A stretch of DNA of 64,000 nucleotides from Gemmiger sp. An194 (GTDB lineage: Bacteria; Bacillota; Clostridia; Oscillospirales; Ruminococcaceae). Within the stretch, counting starts at the first letter, position 1. Each line of letters opens with the position of its first letter. The notes under the pieces were generated by a model. It ran no database searches and was not told the origin of the DNA. It was given only the letters and a program-made list of their open reading frames with translations. Position numbers and translations under genes: made by a program. Below, in pieces: positions 40,566 to 48,950 of the stretch. Location of the stretch: contig NZ_NFKA01000013.1 in assembly GCF_002160145.1 (NCBI RefSeq), forward strand, positions 1-64,000, written 5' to 3'.

Positions 40566-41450
40566 TCACCAGCCCTTTTTGCGCACAAAGCAGGGCAGCG
40601 GCGCGGTGGGCGCCCAGTTGGCGAACTCACACACCAGCACCGTGTATTCCCGGATGGGCAGCGCCCGGAAAAATTCCAGCAGAGCATTCTTCTCCCCGTC
40701 ACCGTTGGGGCCGCCGCTGTACAAACAGGCCGCCAGAATTCCGCCGGGCCGCAGCGCCGCCAGCGCGGCCTCCACCGCGGGCAGGCTGCTTTTCGGGGTG
40801 GTGAACAGGCTGTGGTCCGCCCCGGGCAGATAGCCGAAGTTGAAGACCACACAGTCCGCGCTGCCCGCTTCCACCAGCTGTGCCAGATTTGCGTGGTCCG
40901 CCTGCACCGCCCGGCCAATGTCCGAAAGGCCCGCCGCGGCCAGCCGGGCATTGGTGTTGTCCACTGCCTGCTGCTGCAGATCCAGCGCCAGCACCCGGCC
41001 CCCCGGCCCGGCCAGACGGCACAAAAATTCCGTATCGCCCCCGTTGCCGCAGGTGGCATCCACAAAAAAGCCGCCGGGCAGCAGATTCTGCCGCAGAAAA
41101 TCGTGGGTCAGGCCAACCGCGGTGGGGTCCGGCACCCGGTGCCTGCGCCAGAGATTCCCGGCAGGGGAAAAGCCGAATTTTTCCGCCAGCGCCTTCTCAG
41201 CCGGGCTCTCCCCCAGCGTCAGAAAATGCAGGCTTTCGCCGGTATATCCGCCGGTGCTTTTCAGCACCTGCCGCAGCAAAAAGCTGCCGTAGCCCTTCCG
41301 CCGCCAGGCCGGGTCCACCCAGAAGGAGGCAAGCTGCCAGCCCTCGCCCTGTTGAACACAGCTGCACCGCCCCACAAGCAGTTTTTCTTTATATAACAGG
41401 AATTCTTCTCCTTCACGTATCACCCGCACGCCATTGCCCTGCCTTTCCAA
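40566..41450 (-). CDS. GNAT acetyltransferase-MnmM-like methyltransferase fusion
   Basis: The 294-residue protein joins two domains. Residues about 10-100 are a GNAT acetyltransferase (motif A VDPAWRRKGYGSFLL, 45-59). Residues about 112-294 match the YtqB/MnmM class of SAM-dependent methyltransferases: motif I VDATCGNGGDT (130-140) and the family signature VFNFGYLPGADHS (202-214). MnmM methylates a modified wobble uridine in tRNA. The family is normally about 190 residues without the GNAT part. The start is uncertain: TTG at 41450 has no ribosome site, while GTG at 41429 stands about 12 bases after GGAAAGG. Confidence 0.82.
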   Translation of the reverse strand: MERQGNGVRVIREGEEFLLYKEKLLVGRCSCVQQGEGWQLASFWVDPAWRRKGYGSFLLRQVLKSTGGYTGESLHFLTLGESPAEKALAEKFGFSPAGNLWRRHRVPDPTAVGLTHDFLRQNLLPGGFFVDATCGNGGDTEFLCRLAGPGGRVLALDLQQQAVDNTNARLAAAGLSDIGRAVQADHANLAQLVEAGSADCVVFNFGYLPGADHSLFTTPKSSLPAVEAALAALRPGGILAACLYSGGPNGDGEKNALLEFFRALPIREYTVLVCEFANWAPTAPLPCFVRKKGW

Positions 41451-41574
41451 ATATGATATGCTTATATGGTATGAGCCCGGGCATCATTCCGCGCCCGGAA
41501 TCATACCAATTATACATGGATTTCACAGTTTTTTCACCCGGCCATAAAATGTTTTTCACGGCGGGCGGATAGAC

Positions 41575-41580
41575 TATAAC
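41575..41580 (+). promoter_or_regulatory. -10 box of the htrA-like gene
   Basis: TATAAC lies 88 bases before the start; TTTTTC (41552-41557) or TTTTCA stands 16-17 bases upstream. Two near-copies of GTTTTTTCAC (41528-41537 and 41551-41559) precede it. The signal is modest. Confidence 0.4.
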
Positions 41581-41667
41581 CAGAACGATAAGCAAGGGGC
41601 CGCAGAAGCGGCGTTTCATTGGAGCAAACGCCCCGGACCCCCTGTTCACCTGAAAGGATGATAGAGT

Positions 41668-43002
41668 ATGGAAAACAAATGGGAATATGATTATTCCGGC
41701 AGCTACCCGAACAGCGGCGGCGGCAACCCCACCCCCGCTTCCTACACCCCGATGGGCCCCACCGGTGAACCCTCCATGGGCGCCGGCAGCAGCACCGACT
41801 ACACCACCCCCGGCGCTTCCACGCCCGGCTTTGGCCCCTCCGCTCCCATGGGCGGCGAACCCCAGCCGCCCCGCATGAAAAAGAGCCATCCCCGGCTGAA
41901 GAAGGTGGCCGCGGGCGCCCTGGCACTGGTGCTGGTGGCAGGCGTAAGCTTCGGCGGCGGCTACGCGGGCTTCTACGTGGCCGACAAGACCAGCAGTGCC
42001 CGCATCGTGTACCAGAGTGCCAATCCCTCCGGTACCGCCACCAGCAGCACCGACGGCTCCGCTTCTCTGGACCCGCTGGTGAACGTGATCAATTCCATCA
42101 CCCCCAGCGTGGTGGAGATCACCACCGAGCAGATGGTCACCACCAGCTACGGCTTCTGGGGCGGTCAGCAGATTGTGAGCGGCGCGGGCAGCGGCGTGAT
42201 TTTCACCGCTGACGGCTACATCATCACCAACGCCCATGTGGTGGAGGGTGCCCAGCAGATCACCGTGAAGCTGAACGATGGCACCACCTACAACGCCACT
42301 CTGATCGGCTCGGACTCCCAGAGCGACATCGCGGTCATCAAGATCGATGCCTCCGGCCTGACCCCGGCGATCCTGGGCGACTCCGACACCATCGCCATCG
42401 GTGAGACCGCCATCGCGGTGGGCAACCCCAGCAACCTGGGCGTGACCTCCACCGACGGCATCATCAGCGCGCTGAACCGCAGCGTGACCGTGGAAGGCAA
42501 CACCATGAACCTGATCCAAACCAGCGCTGCCATCAGCCCGGGCAACTCCGGCGGCGGCCTGTTCAACTCCAAGGGCGAGCTGATCGGCATCGTAAACGCG
42601 AAGAACGCTGATGAGAACGCCGAGGGTCTGGGCTTCGCCATTCCCATCAACACCGCCAAGGCTGTGGCCCAGGATCTGATCGAAAACGGCTACGTGACCG
42701 GCCGTCCTGTTCTGGGCATCACCGTGGTGAGCATCACCGACGCCCAGACCGCTATGCAGTACGGCGTTTCCACTCTGGGCGCTTACGTACAGAGCGTTAC
42801 TGAGGGCAGCGGCGCTGCCAACGCCGGCATGAAGGTTGGTGACCGCATCGTGAGCGTGGGCACCAAGACCGTGACCACCGCCACCGATGTGACCAACGCC
42901 CTCCAGGACTACGCCGCGGGCGACACCGTTCAGGTTCAGGTGGACCGGAACGGCGAGCTGATCACTCTGAATGTGGTTCTGGGCGAAAAGACCCAGGCCT
43001 GA
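41668..43002 (+). CDS. HtrA/DegP-like serine protease with PDZ domain
   Basis: The 444-residue protein has a Gly/Pro/Ser-rich cytoplasmic tail (about 1-70), one membrane helix (about 78-97), a trypsin-like domain (about 130-335) and one PDZ domain (about 345-440). The catalytic triad is complete: H190 (TNAHVV), D220 (SDIAVIKI) and S294 (SPGNSGGGL). It degrades or refolds damaged proteins outside the membrane. ATG at 41668 follows AAAGGATG. One PDZ and an inside-out anchor are the Firmicutes HtrA pattern. Confidence 0.93.
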   Translation: MENKWEYDYSGSYPNSGGGNPTPASYTPMGPTGEPSMGAGSSTDYTTPGASTPGFGPSAPMGGEPQPPRMKKSHPRLKKVAAGALALVLVAGVSFGGGYAGFYVADKTSSARIVYQSANPSGTATSSTDGSASLDPLVNVINSITPSVVEITTEQMVTTSYGFWGGQQIVSGAGSGVIFTADGYIITNAHVVEGAQQITVKLNDGTTYNATLIGSDSQSDIAVIKIDASGLTPAILGDSDTIAIGETAIAVGNPSNLGVTSTDGIISALNRSVTVEGNTMNLIQTSAAISPGNSGGGLFNSKGELIGIVNAKNADENAEGLGFAIPINTAKAVAQDLIENGYVTGRPVLGITVVSITDAQTAMQYGVSTLGAYVQSVTEGSGAANAGMKVGDRIVSVGTKTVTTATDVTNALQDYAAGDTVQVQVDRNGELITLNVVLGEKTQA

Positions 43003-43059
43003 TCCCTATACCGATCCCGATTTTTCATATCGTTTCCTTTTTCTGTTTTCACACGAGGG

Positions 43060-43099
43060 CAGGGGGCCGCACAGGCGTGCGGCCCCCTGTTCTTTTTTT
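43060..43099 (+). terminator. Terminator of the htrA-like gene
   Basis: The 13-bp stem CAGGGGGCCGCAC/GTGCGGCCCCCTG is followed by TTCTTTTTTT. Confidence 0.9.
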
Positions 43100-43109
43100 C
43101 CGCTTTGCA

Positions 43110-43138
43110 TTGACGCATCCCGCCCAAACAGGTATGAT
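43110..43138 (+). promoter_or_regulatory. Promoter of the serine acetyltransferase gene
   Basis: -35 TTGACG (43110-43115) and -10 TATGAT (43133-43138) are 17 bases apart. Confidence 0.7.
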
Positions 43139-43208
43139 TAAACTATTCCCCCACCGCTGCGCCGCCAGCGGCGACACAGGGCCGGGTCACCGGTGAAAGG
43201 AGCCTTTT

Positions 43209-44120
43209 ATGAACGAGATCAAGCGTCGGGCCATCCAGAAAACGGTCCAGGGCCTGAATGAAAACTACCAAAGCCACGAGCTGCTCACCCTGAAGCAGGG
43301 CATGGAGCTGCCCAACCGCAAAGCAGTGATCAACATCCTGCGGGACCTGAAAGAGATCATCTTCCCCGGCTATTACGGCCCCGACAGCCGCCTGGGCGAT
43401 TTCGGAGACCACTATGCCGGCTACCGGCTGGACCGGCTGTATGACGACCTGCGCTCCCTGCTGGCCACCGCCCTGCTGTACGAGTGCGGCAAGGAGGGCT
43501 GCCAGCTGCACACCGAGCCCCGGGCCGATGAGGTATGCGCCGCCTTTTTTGAAAAGCTGCCCACCTTGCAGCAGACTCTGCTGAAGGACGTGCAGGCAGG
43601 CTTTGAGGGCGACCCCGCCGCCAAAAGCCGGGAGGAGATCATCTTCTGCTACCCGGGCTTTTACGCTATCTACATCTATCGGGTGGCCCACGAGCTGTAT
43701 CTGCAGAACGTGCCCTACATCCCCCGTATCATGACCGAATACGCCCACAGCAGCACCGGCATCGACATCAACCCCGGCGCGCAGATCGGCGAATATTTCT
43801 TCATTGACCACGGCACCGGTGTGGTCATCGGCGAAACCACCATCATCGGCAATCACGTGAAGCTGTATCAGGGCGTTACTCTGGGCGCGCTGTCCACCCG
43901 CGGCGGCCAGCAGCTGATGGGCGTGAAGCGTCACCCCACCGTGTGCGACAATGTGACCATCTATTCCGGCGCCTCGGTGCTGGGCGGCGAGACCGTGATC
44001 GGCGAGAACACCACCATCGGCGGCGGAACCTTCATCACCGAATCGGTGCCCGCCAACAGCCGCGTGCTGGCCAAACGCCCCGAGCAGACCATCAAATCTC
44101 CCACCGATGTGACCGACTGA
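43209..44120 (+). CDS. cysE: Serine O-acetyltransferase (EpsC/CysE type)
   Basis: The 303-residue enzyme makes O-acetylserine for cysteine synthesis. The N-terminal helical region is followed by the hexapeptide beta-helix (about 175-290) with the catalytic signatures TGIDINPGAQIGEYFFIDHGTGVVIGET and GVKRHPTVCDNVTIYSGASVLGG. The longer N terminus (about 150 residues) is the form found in Clostridia as EpsC. ATG at 43209 follows AAAGGAG. No T-box or cysteine operon neighbours are visible. Confidence 0.93.
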   Translation: MNEIKRRAIQKTVQGLNENYQSHELLTLKQGMELPNRKAVINILRDLKEIIFPGYYGPDSRLGDFGDHYAGYRLDRLYDDLRSLLATALLYECGKEGCQLHTEPRADEVCAAFFEKLPTLQQTLLKDVQAGFEGDPAAKSREEIIFCYPGFYAIYIYRVAHELYLQNVPYIPRIMTEYAHSSTGIDINPGAQIGEYFFIDHGTGVVIGETTIIGNHVKLYQGVTLGALSTRGGQQLMGVKRHPTVCDNVTIYSGASVLGGETVIGENTTIGGGTFITESVPANSRVLAKRPEQTIKSPTDVTD

Positions 44121-44137
44121 TTTTCCGTACAAACAAA

Positions 44138-44176
44138 AGCGCCGCAGAGAGACAAGGTCTCTCTGCGGCGTTTTTT
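44138..44176. terminator. Bidirectional terminator between cysE and the GGDEF gene
   Basis: The stem CGCCGCAGAGAGAC/GTCTCTCTGCGGCG is followed by TTTTTT on the plus strand and by TTTTG on the minus strand. Confidence 0.88.
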
Positions 44177-45257
44177 ATCTTGCGGTTTGTTCCCATCGGC
44201 GGATACAGCCCCGCTCCTCCTTTGCCTGATAGAGGGCACTGTCGGCATTTTTAAGCAGCTGTTCCGGATTCATACCCGGCCGGCACTCGGCCATACCGAA
44301 GCTGGCCCCTACCCGACAGGGCGAAAACAGGCAGATGCCCTCCAGGGCCTTGCGAATCCGCTCGCAGGTCTGCACGATGCGGCTGGACTCCGGCGCGTGG
44401 AACACCATGCAGAATTCGTCGCCCCCATAGCGGAAAGCTGCATCCTCTCCTGCATAGCTGCGCAGGATGCCCGCTACCATCTGCAGGCAGGCATCGCCCT
44501 GCAAATGGCCCAGGGTGTCGTTCAGCTGCTTGAAACCATCCAGGTCCATCATCACCACAACGCCCTGCCCGCCGGCGCACAGCTGGCCCAGCCGGTCGTC
44601 CAGTGCCATTCGATTCAGCAGGCCGGTCAGGCCGTCCCGCCGCAGCTCCCATTCCTGCCGGGCGGCCTGGCGGATACGCTCCCGCTCGTAATAAATGGAG
44701 ACAAGGCTCAGCAGATAACAGCCCAGCAGCATCACCAGACCCAGCAGCCAGTTGATGCGATTTTCCACATTTTCCAGCCGGTGGCGCTGGGTGGAGTCCC
44801 AGACCACCACCAGATCCACCACCGGTACGCCCAGCAGGCACACCGCCGCGGTGATGGAGGTGAGTCGGTAATCGCCGTAGGAAACGGTGAGCAGAATGGC
44901 CACCACCGGAAGCAGGATCAGCGCCGGGAACAGGCTGTGCACCCCATACAGCACCAGGCACACCCCCGCCATACACAGCGACACGAGCACCTGCCGGATC
45001 TGCCCCTTCCGCCGACTGTTCACCGCCAACAGGCCGATCAGCACCAGAATGCTGTTGAGCGCCACCGGGATCAGCAGATACTTGATGGCATAACGGGTGG
45101 GGTCGGAATTCACAACCCCCTCGATCCGGTTCAATGCAAAAGCCATAATGACTTCCAGCAGCGCTGCAGCCAGCGCAAGGCTGGCGGTCATCCACCAATG
45201 CAGCCGCATCCATTTTTCGTTTACTGTGTTCCATTGCTGACCGTTTACCGGGTGCAT
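44175..45257 (-). CDS. Membrane-bound GGDEF domain protein (diguanylate cyclase)
   Basis: The 360-residue protein has five to six membrane helices (about 20-195) and a C-terminal GGDEF domain (about 205-355). The active-site motif is intact (RYGGDEF, 276-282), as are DGLTGLLNR and DLDGFKQLNDTLGH. No RxxD inhibitory site stands before the motif, so product feedback is unlikely. It should make cyclic di-GMP. No EAL, HD-GYP or PilZ gene is in the window. ATG at 45257 follows AAAGGAG. Confidence 0.9.
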   Translation of the reverse strand: MHPVNGQQWNTVNEKWMRLHWWMTASLALAAALLEVIMAFALNRIEGVVNSDPTRYAIKYLLIPVALNSILVLIGLLAVNSRRKGQIRQVLVSLCMAGVCLVLYGVHSLFPALILLPVVAILLTVSYGDYRLTSITAAVCLLGVPVVDLVVVWDSTQRHRLENVENRINWLLGLVMLLGCYLLSLVSIYYERERIRQAARQEWELRRDGLTGLLNRMALDDRLGQLCAGGQGVVVMMDLDGFKQLNDTLGHLQGDACLQMVAGILRSYAGEDAAFRYGGDEFCMVFHAPESSRIVQTCERIRKALEGICLFSPCRVGASFGMAECRPGMNPEQLLKNADSALYQAKEERGCIRRWEQTAR

Positions 45258-45316
45258 CCGCGTTCTCCTTTGCCTTGTGGTCCACGCCCGTTCACATGTA
45301 TTTCATTCGTTTTCTC

Positions 45317-45345
45317 ATTATACCAAATCCCCCGGACCGGCACAA
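45317..45345 (-). promoter_or_regulatory. Promoter of the GGDEF gene
   Basis: On the minus strand -35 TTGTGC (45340-45345) and an extended -10 TTTGGTATAAT (TATAAT at 45317-45322) are 17 bases apart. Confidence 0.7.
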
Positions 45346-45381
45346 TCAAAACCATCCTCCGCAATTCCTCTTCGGCAGGCA

Positions 45382-45415
45382 AACAAAGGCGGCCCTCCTG
45401 TTGTCGGAAGGCCGC
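45382..45415 (-). terminator. Possible terminator of the metallophosphoesterase gene
   Basis: On the minus strand GGCGGCC (45409-45415) pairs with GGCCGCC (45388-45394) around a long loop, followed by TTTGTTT. Confidence 0.5.
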
Positions 45416-45495
45416 CCTCGGCATTTTTGTTTCGGTTTGACTGTGGGAAGGCCGTTTGCCTGCCTTGTCCGCGGACCATACTTTCAGGGAAGCGT

Positions 45496-46164
45496 TCAAT
45501 CCTCCAGCGCAATCACATCACAGAACACCGCCTGGGTCTTGGTACCCAGCTTGCGGTCCTTGTGGTAACGGCCGAACAGCCATTTTTTGTACTGGGCCTT
45601 GTCCATGATCTGGCCGAAGAAGGTGTGCAGCCAGTTGGGCTGGCCCTGCATCAGCTGGGCAAATTCCAGAATCTTCAGCGGTGCGTCGTGAGTGAGAATG
45701 TAGTCCACCTGCCAGCCAGCGGCTTCCAGGTTGTCGGCGCAGGTCTTCAGCTCCTCGCTGGTGGGCAGCTCGGCCCGCCACCAGTTTATGCCCTCGTCCC
45801 GGTCCTCCTTGTCCCAGCTTTCGGCGCCGCCGAAGCAAAGAAGCTTTTTGCCCTCAATTTCCAGAATACTGCCCCGCTGAATGTAGTACAGATTGCCGCC
45901 GATGTGCCGGGCCTTACCGCCCATATAATCCACCTCGGGATATTCCTTCAGCAGGTCGAAATTTTCATGGCAGCCGTCGATGAACAGCAGCTGGTAGCGG
46001 CGCTTTTGCAGCCATTTCAGCTTTTTCTGTTCCGCCTTGTCACCGCTCCACAAAAAGCCGAAATCCCCCAGAACGATCAGGGTATCCTGCTTTTTCAGCC
46101 GCTTTATCTCTTTTTCCGAAAAGCGCTCCACCTCGCCGTGGATATCGCCGGTCACATAAATCAA
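45496..46164 (-). CDS. Calcineurin-like metallophosphoesterase
   Basis: The protein has the metallophosphoesterase motifs GDIHG, GDFGFLW, DGCHEN and a later THDAP, with a His in FGRYHKD; together they build a two-metal site. The likely start is TTG at 46164, 12 bases after AAAGGTGG, giving 222 residues that begin at the first strand (LIYVTGDIHG). A GTG at 46185 lies inside that ribosome site. The substrate is unknown. It stands alone. Confidence 0.82.
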   Translation of the reverse strand: MIYVTGDIHGEVERFSEKEIKRLKKQDTLIVLGDFGFLWSGDKAEQKKLKWLQKRRYQLLFIDGCHENFDLLKEYPEVDYMGGKARHIGGNLYYIQRGSILEIEGKKLLCFGGAESWDKEDRDEGINWWRAELPTSEELKTCADNLEAAGWQVDYILTHDAPLKILEFAQLMQGQPNWLHTFFGQIMDKAQYKKWLFGRYHKDRKLGTKTQAVFCDVIALED

Positions 46165-46179
46165 GCCTTGCCGCCCACC

Positions 46180-46225
46180 TTTCACCAGAAAAACACTTTA
46201 TAAACCCTGTAAAAAATGCTATAAT
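46180..46225 (+). promoter_or_regulatory. Promoter of the dacF-like gene with a 26-bp element shared with the pncB promoter
   Basis: -35 TTTATA (46197-46202) and perfect -10 TATAAT (46220-46225) are 17 bases apart. The 26 bases 46180-46205, including GAAAAACACTTTAT, differ from 49768-49793 at only three positions, and that copy also sits at the -35 of a promoter. The gene's 5' leader (46232-46366) holds three hairpins: GGGCA/TGCCC, CGGGC/GCCCG and CCGCA..ATCAT/ATGATGCGG. Confidence 0.6.
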
Positions 46226-46366
46226 ACAAGGTAAATCACTGGGCAATCTGCCCGGGAATCAATCGCTTTTTTCGGGCATTTTGCCCGTTTGCTCCGCCGC
46301 ACTCCATCATCGGAATGATGCGGTATTGACCTAAATATTTTAACGCGTTTAAAAGGAAAAGTCCAC

Positions 46367-47722
46367 ATGAAAAAATTCATCGCGCTTTTGCTCGCCCTGG
46401 TTTTCATGGCCGCGATTTTCGCGCTGCCCGCCGGGGCGGTGGGATTTGAGCCCCCCTTCGAGATCTCCGGCAAGGCTGCCTACATCGTGAATACCGACAC
46501 CAACATCATCGTATACGAAAAGAACAGCGAGGAATCGCTGCCCGCCGCCAGTCTGACCAAGATCATGACCTGTATCCTGCTGGTGGAGCAGTATGAGGAC
46601 CAGCTGGACACCGTGACCGCCGAGCTCACCGCCTCCATCCGGGACTCGCTCTACGGCAAAGGCATGGCCAGCGCGGATATTCTGATGGGTGAGCCTCACA
46701 CCCTGCGCAGCCTGATGTATGCTGCACTGGTGCCCAGCGCAGCGGACGCTGCCATGATCATCGCCAATACGGTAAGCGGCGGCAGCATCGACAACTTTGT
46801 TTACATGATGAACAGCAAGGCCAAGGAGATCGGCTGCTCCGGCACTACCTTTGTGGACCCGGTGGGCATGAGTCTGGAGAATGTGACCACCGCCCGGGAC
46901 ATGTACCTGATCCTGCGCTACGCCATGAGCTTTGACACCCTCAAGGAGGCCATGGGTACCCTGAAATGGGATATGGGCCAGGACTACATGCCCAGCCGCT
47001 ACTCCGCCTCCATGCCCTATATGCTCTACAGCACCAACAAGATGCACGACAAAGCCCTGGGCGCGGAATACTACCGGGACTACAACCAGGGCGGCAAAAC
47101 CGGCACCCTGGAGGACTGGCAGAACTTCGCGGGCTGGCACACCAGCACCGACACCGGCGAAAGCTACATCAGCGTGGTTCTGAACAGCCCCAACTCCATT
47201 GACCCCTACGAATACCCCACTAAGCGCCCGGCCCTGTACGAAACCGGCCTGCTCATGGACTGGGTGTTTGAAAGCTTCGCCATCCAGCCCGCCATGCAGG
47301 TGGGCGAGCCGTTGGCCGAGGTGAAGGTGAAATACTCCACCGACGCGGACACCGTGATGCTCTATCCGGCAGATGACATGATGACCATCCTGCCCAAGAA
47401 CACCGACGAGAGCGTGACCCAGAAGACCTATAATCTTCCGGAATATGTCACCGCCCCGGTGAAGAAAGGCGATGTGATCGGCACTGTGACCCTTTCCCTT
47501 TCCGGCCAGACCATCGGTGTGGTGGAACTGACCGCCGACCGGGACCTGGACCGCAACACCCTGCTGTTCACCCTGTCCAAGATCGGTGAATTCTTCGGCG
47601 GGCTGTACTTCAAGGTGCTTCTCTGCGTGAGCTCCGTAACCGCTGTGGCCTATGTGATTCTCTACTACCGCCATCAGGCCACCCGCAAGACCAACCGTCG
47701 GCCCCGCCGACCCTCACTTTGA
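46367..47722 (+). CDS. dacF: D-alanyl-D-alanine carboxypeptidase family protein (DacF/PBP5 type)
   Basis: The 451-residue protein has a cleavable signal peptide (about 1-24), a serine-type carboxypeptidase domain (about 33-300), a PBP5-type C-terminal domain (about 310-400) and a C-terminal membrane helix (about 415-437) with a basic tail. SLTK (S62, K65) and KTG (K244-G246) are present. The middle SxN motif reads SAA (124-126), so the conserved Asn is replaced by Ala. It would trim the terminal D-Ala of peptidoglycan peptides, if that change is tolerated. ATG at 46367 follows AAAAGGAAAAG. Confidence 0.88.
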   Translation: MKKFIALLLALVFMAAIFALPAGAVGFEPPFEISGKAAYIVNTDTNIIVYEKNSEESLPAASLTKIMTCILLVEQYEDQLDTVTAELTASIRDSLYGKGMASADILMGEPHTLRSLMYAALVPSAADAAMIIANTVSGGSIDNFVYMMNSKAKEIGCSGTTFVDPVGMSLENVTTARDMYLILRYAMSFDTLKEAMGTLKWDMGQDYMPSRYSASMPYMLYSTNKMHDKALGAEYYRDYNQGGKTGTLEDWQNFAGWHTSTDTGESYISVVLNSPNSIDPYEYPTKRPALYETGLLMDWVFESFAIQPAMQVGEPLAEVKVKYSTDADTVMLYPADDMMTILPKNTDESVTQKTYNLPEYVTAPVKKGDVIGTVTLSLSGQTIGVVELTADRDLDRNTLLFTLSKIGEFFGGLYFKVLLCVSSVTAVAYVILYYRHQATRKTNRRPRRPSL

Positions 47723-47743
47723 TCCGGCACCCTTGTAACACCA

Positions 47744-47788
47744 AAAGCGCCCCGTTATCCCTTGCAGGATAACGGGGCGCTTTTTTCT
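47744..47788. terminator. Bidirectional terminator between dacF-like gene and the fucosidase remnant
   Basis: AAGCGCCCCGTTATCC pairs with GGATAACGGGGCGCTT (47744-47782) around a short loop, followed by TTTT; it can act on both strands. Confidence 0.85.
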
Positions 47789-47803
47789 GCCCGGTGGCAA
47801 CGA

Positions 47804-48806
47804 TCATTCCCGCCGCACACCCAGCCGCCGGGCAATTTCCAGCAGATGCTCCACATCCGCCTGCACCAGACGACCGCGCACATCCGGGGGCAGATTGATC
47901 ACCACCGGGTTTCCCGCCTGCCAGGCATCCCGGCACTGGTGCACCACCTGCTCGGTATCCAGCAGGGGCTTCTGCTCGTAGATATTGGAGTAAAACCAGC
48001 TGAAGCCCTCCCGGGAGCAGACGGTCATCTCGAAGGGCAGATAATAGGTCTCGCCGCCAAAGGTATACAGCTTCGCATCGTCCGGGCGGCAGGGATGGGG
48101 GTCCCACAGCCGGAAATCGCAGGGAAACATCCGCAGCGGGTCTCCATTGCGGCAGCGGACCGGCAGATACCGCTCGTCCGGCCCGCCGGCGGTGTCGGTA
48201 TCCACACCCACTGTATGGTTGATTCCGATCTAGCATTCCGGCTGCAGCCGCTTCACCAGATCATACAGCTCCTCCAGCCTCCACTGGCTGCGGGCCTTAT
48301 CCCAGCCGCCGTCCAGCCACAGCTCGGCAATGGGGTCGTACCGGCCGTCCATCAGCTCGGTGAGCTGGGCCTGCATGTAGGGAATGTATTCCCCTGCAAA
48401 ATCCCGGGTATAGCGGGGTTCCGAGCGGTCCCACAACGAGTAGTACAGCCCCAGCGCCAGCCCGTATTTTTTGCAGGCGGCAGCCACCGCAGCCACCACA
48501 TCGGTGGTGGCTGCCGGAGCAGCGCACGCTGTAATCGGTGGTGTGGGTATCCCACAAACAAAAGCCGTCGTGGTGCTTGGTAATGACCACCACATAGTTC
48601 ATCCCCGCCTGCCAGGCCGTGCGCACCCACTGGTCCGCGTCGATGGCGGTGGGCTGATAGGACAGGTCGGCGATTCCGCCGTCCGACCATTCCACATTAC
48701 CAAAGGTGTTCACTCCAAAGTGCAGAAACATACCGAAGCGTCGGTCCATCTGGCATTTCTGGCCCGCGCTGGGTCTGCGGGCGGGGACGGGTGCAATCAA
48801 AGACAT
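47804..48806 (-). pseudogene. Broken GH29 alpha-L-fucosidase
   Basis: Read on the minus strand from ATG 48806 (after AAGGAAGG), the protein starts MDRRFGMFLHFGVNTFG...YVVVITKHHDGFCLWDTHTTDYSV, a clear alpha-L-fucosidase of family GH29. Near 48525 the reading frame shifts by one base; it continues in another frame as CKKYGLALGLYYSLWDRSEPRYTRDF. An in-frame TAG at 48230-48232 then stops it, and the same frame resumes to 47804. Two lesions make it a pseudogene, unless both are sequencing errors. The intact enzyme would release fucose from host glycans. The divergent AraC gene is broken as well. Confidence 0.85.
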
Positions 48807-48860
48807 GGTATCAGCCTTCCTTTTCGTGATGCAGCCGGATGCGCCCGGCCTTTCGGGTCG

Positions 48861-48866
48861 ATTATA
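48861..48866 (-). promoter_or_regulatory. -10 box of the fucosidase remnant
   Basis: TATAAT on the minus strand, 55 bases before the start codon; the -35 at 17 bases is only TTTTTT. It overlaps the divergent araC promoter, a typical AraC-controlled layout. Confidence 0.5.
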
Positions 48867-48877
48867 CTCAAAATCGC

Positions 48878-48906
48878 TTGCACAAAAAAGAATGCGGACA
48901 TAAAAT
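48878..48906 (+). promoter_or_regulatory. Promoter of the araC-like gene
   Basis: -35 TTGCAC (48878-48883) and -10 TAAAAT (48901-48906) are 17 bases apart. Confidence 0.6.
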
Positions 48907-48950
48907 AAATGGAACACCGGTATCTTTTTCAAGGAAAGGGCGGAGGATGT

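Noticed and set aside
48230-48232. TAG in the fucosidase as a recoded codon
   Set aside because: The same gene also needs a frameshift, and no recoding element is evident, so decay or sequence error is simpler.
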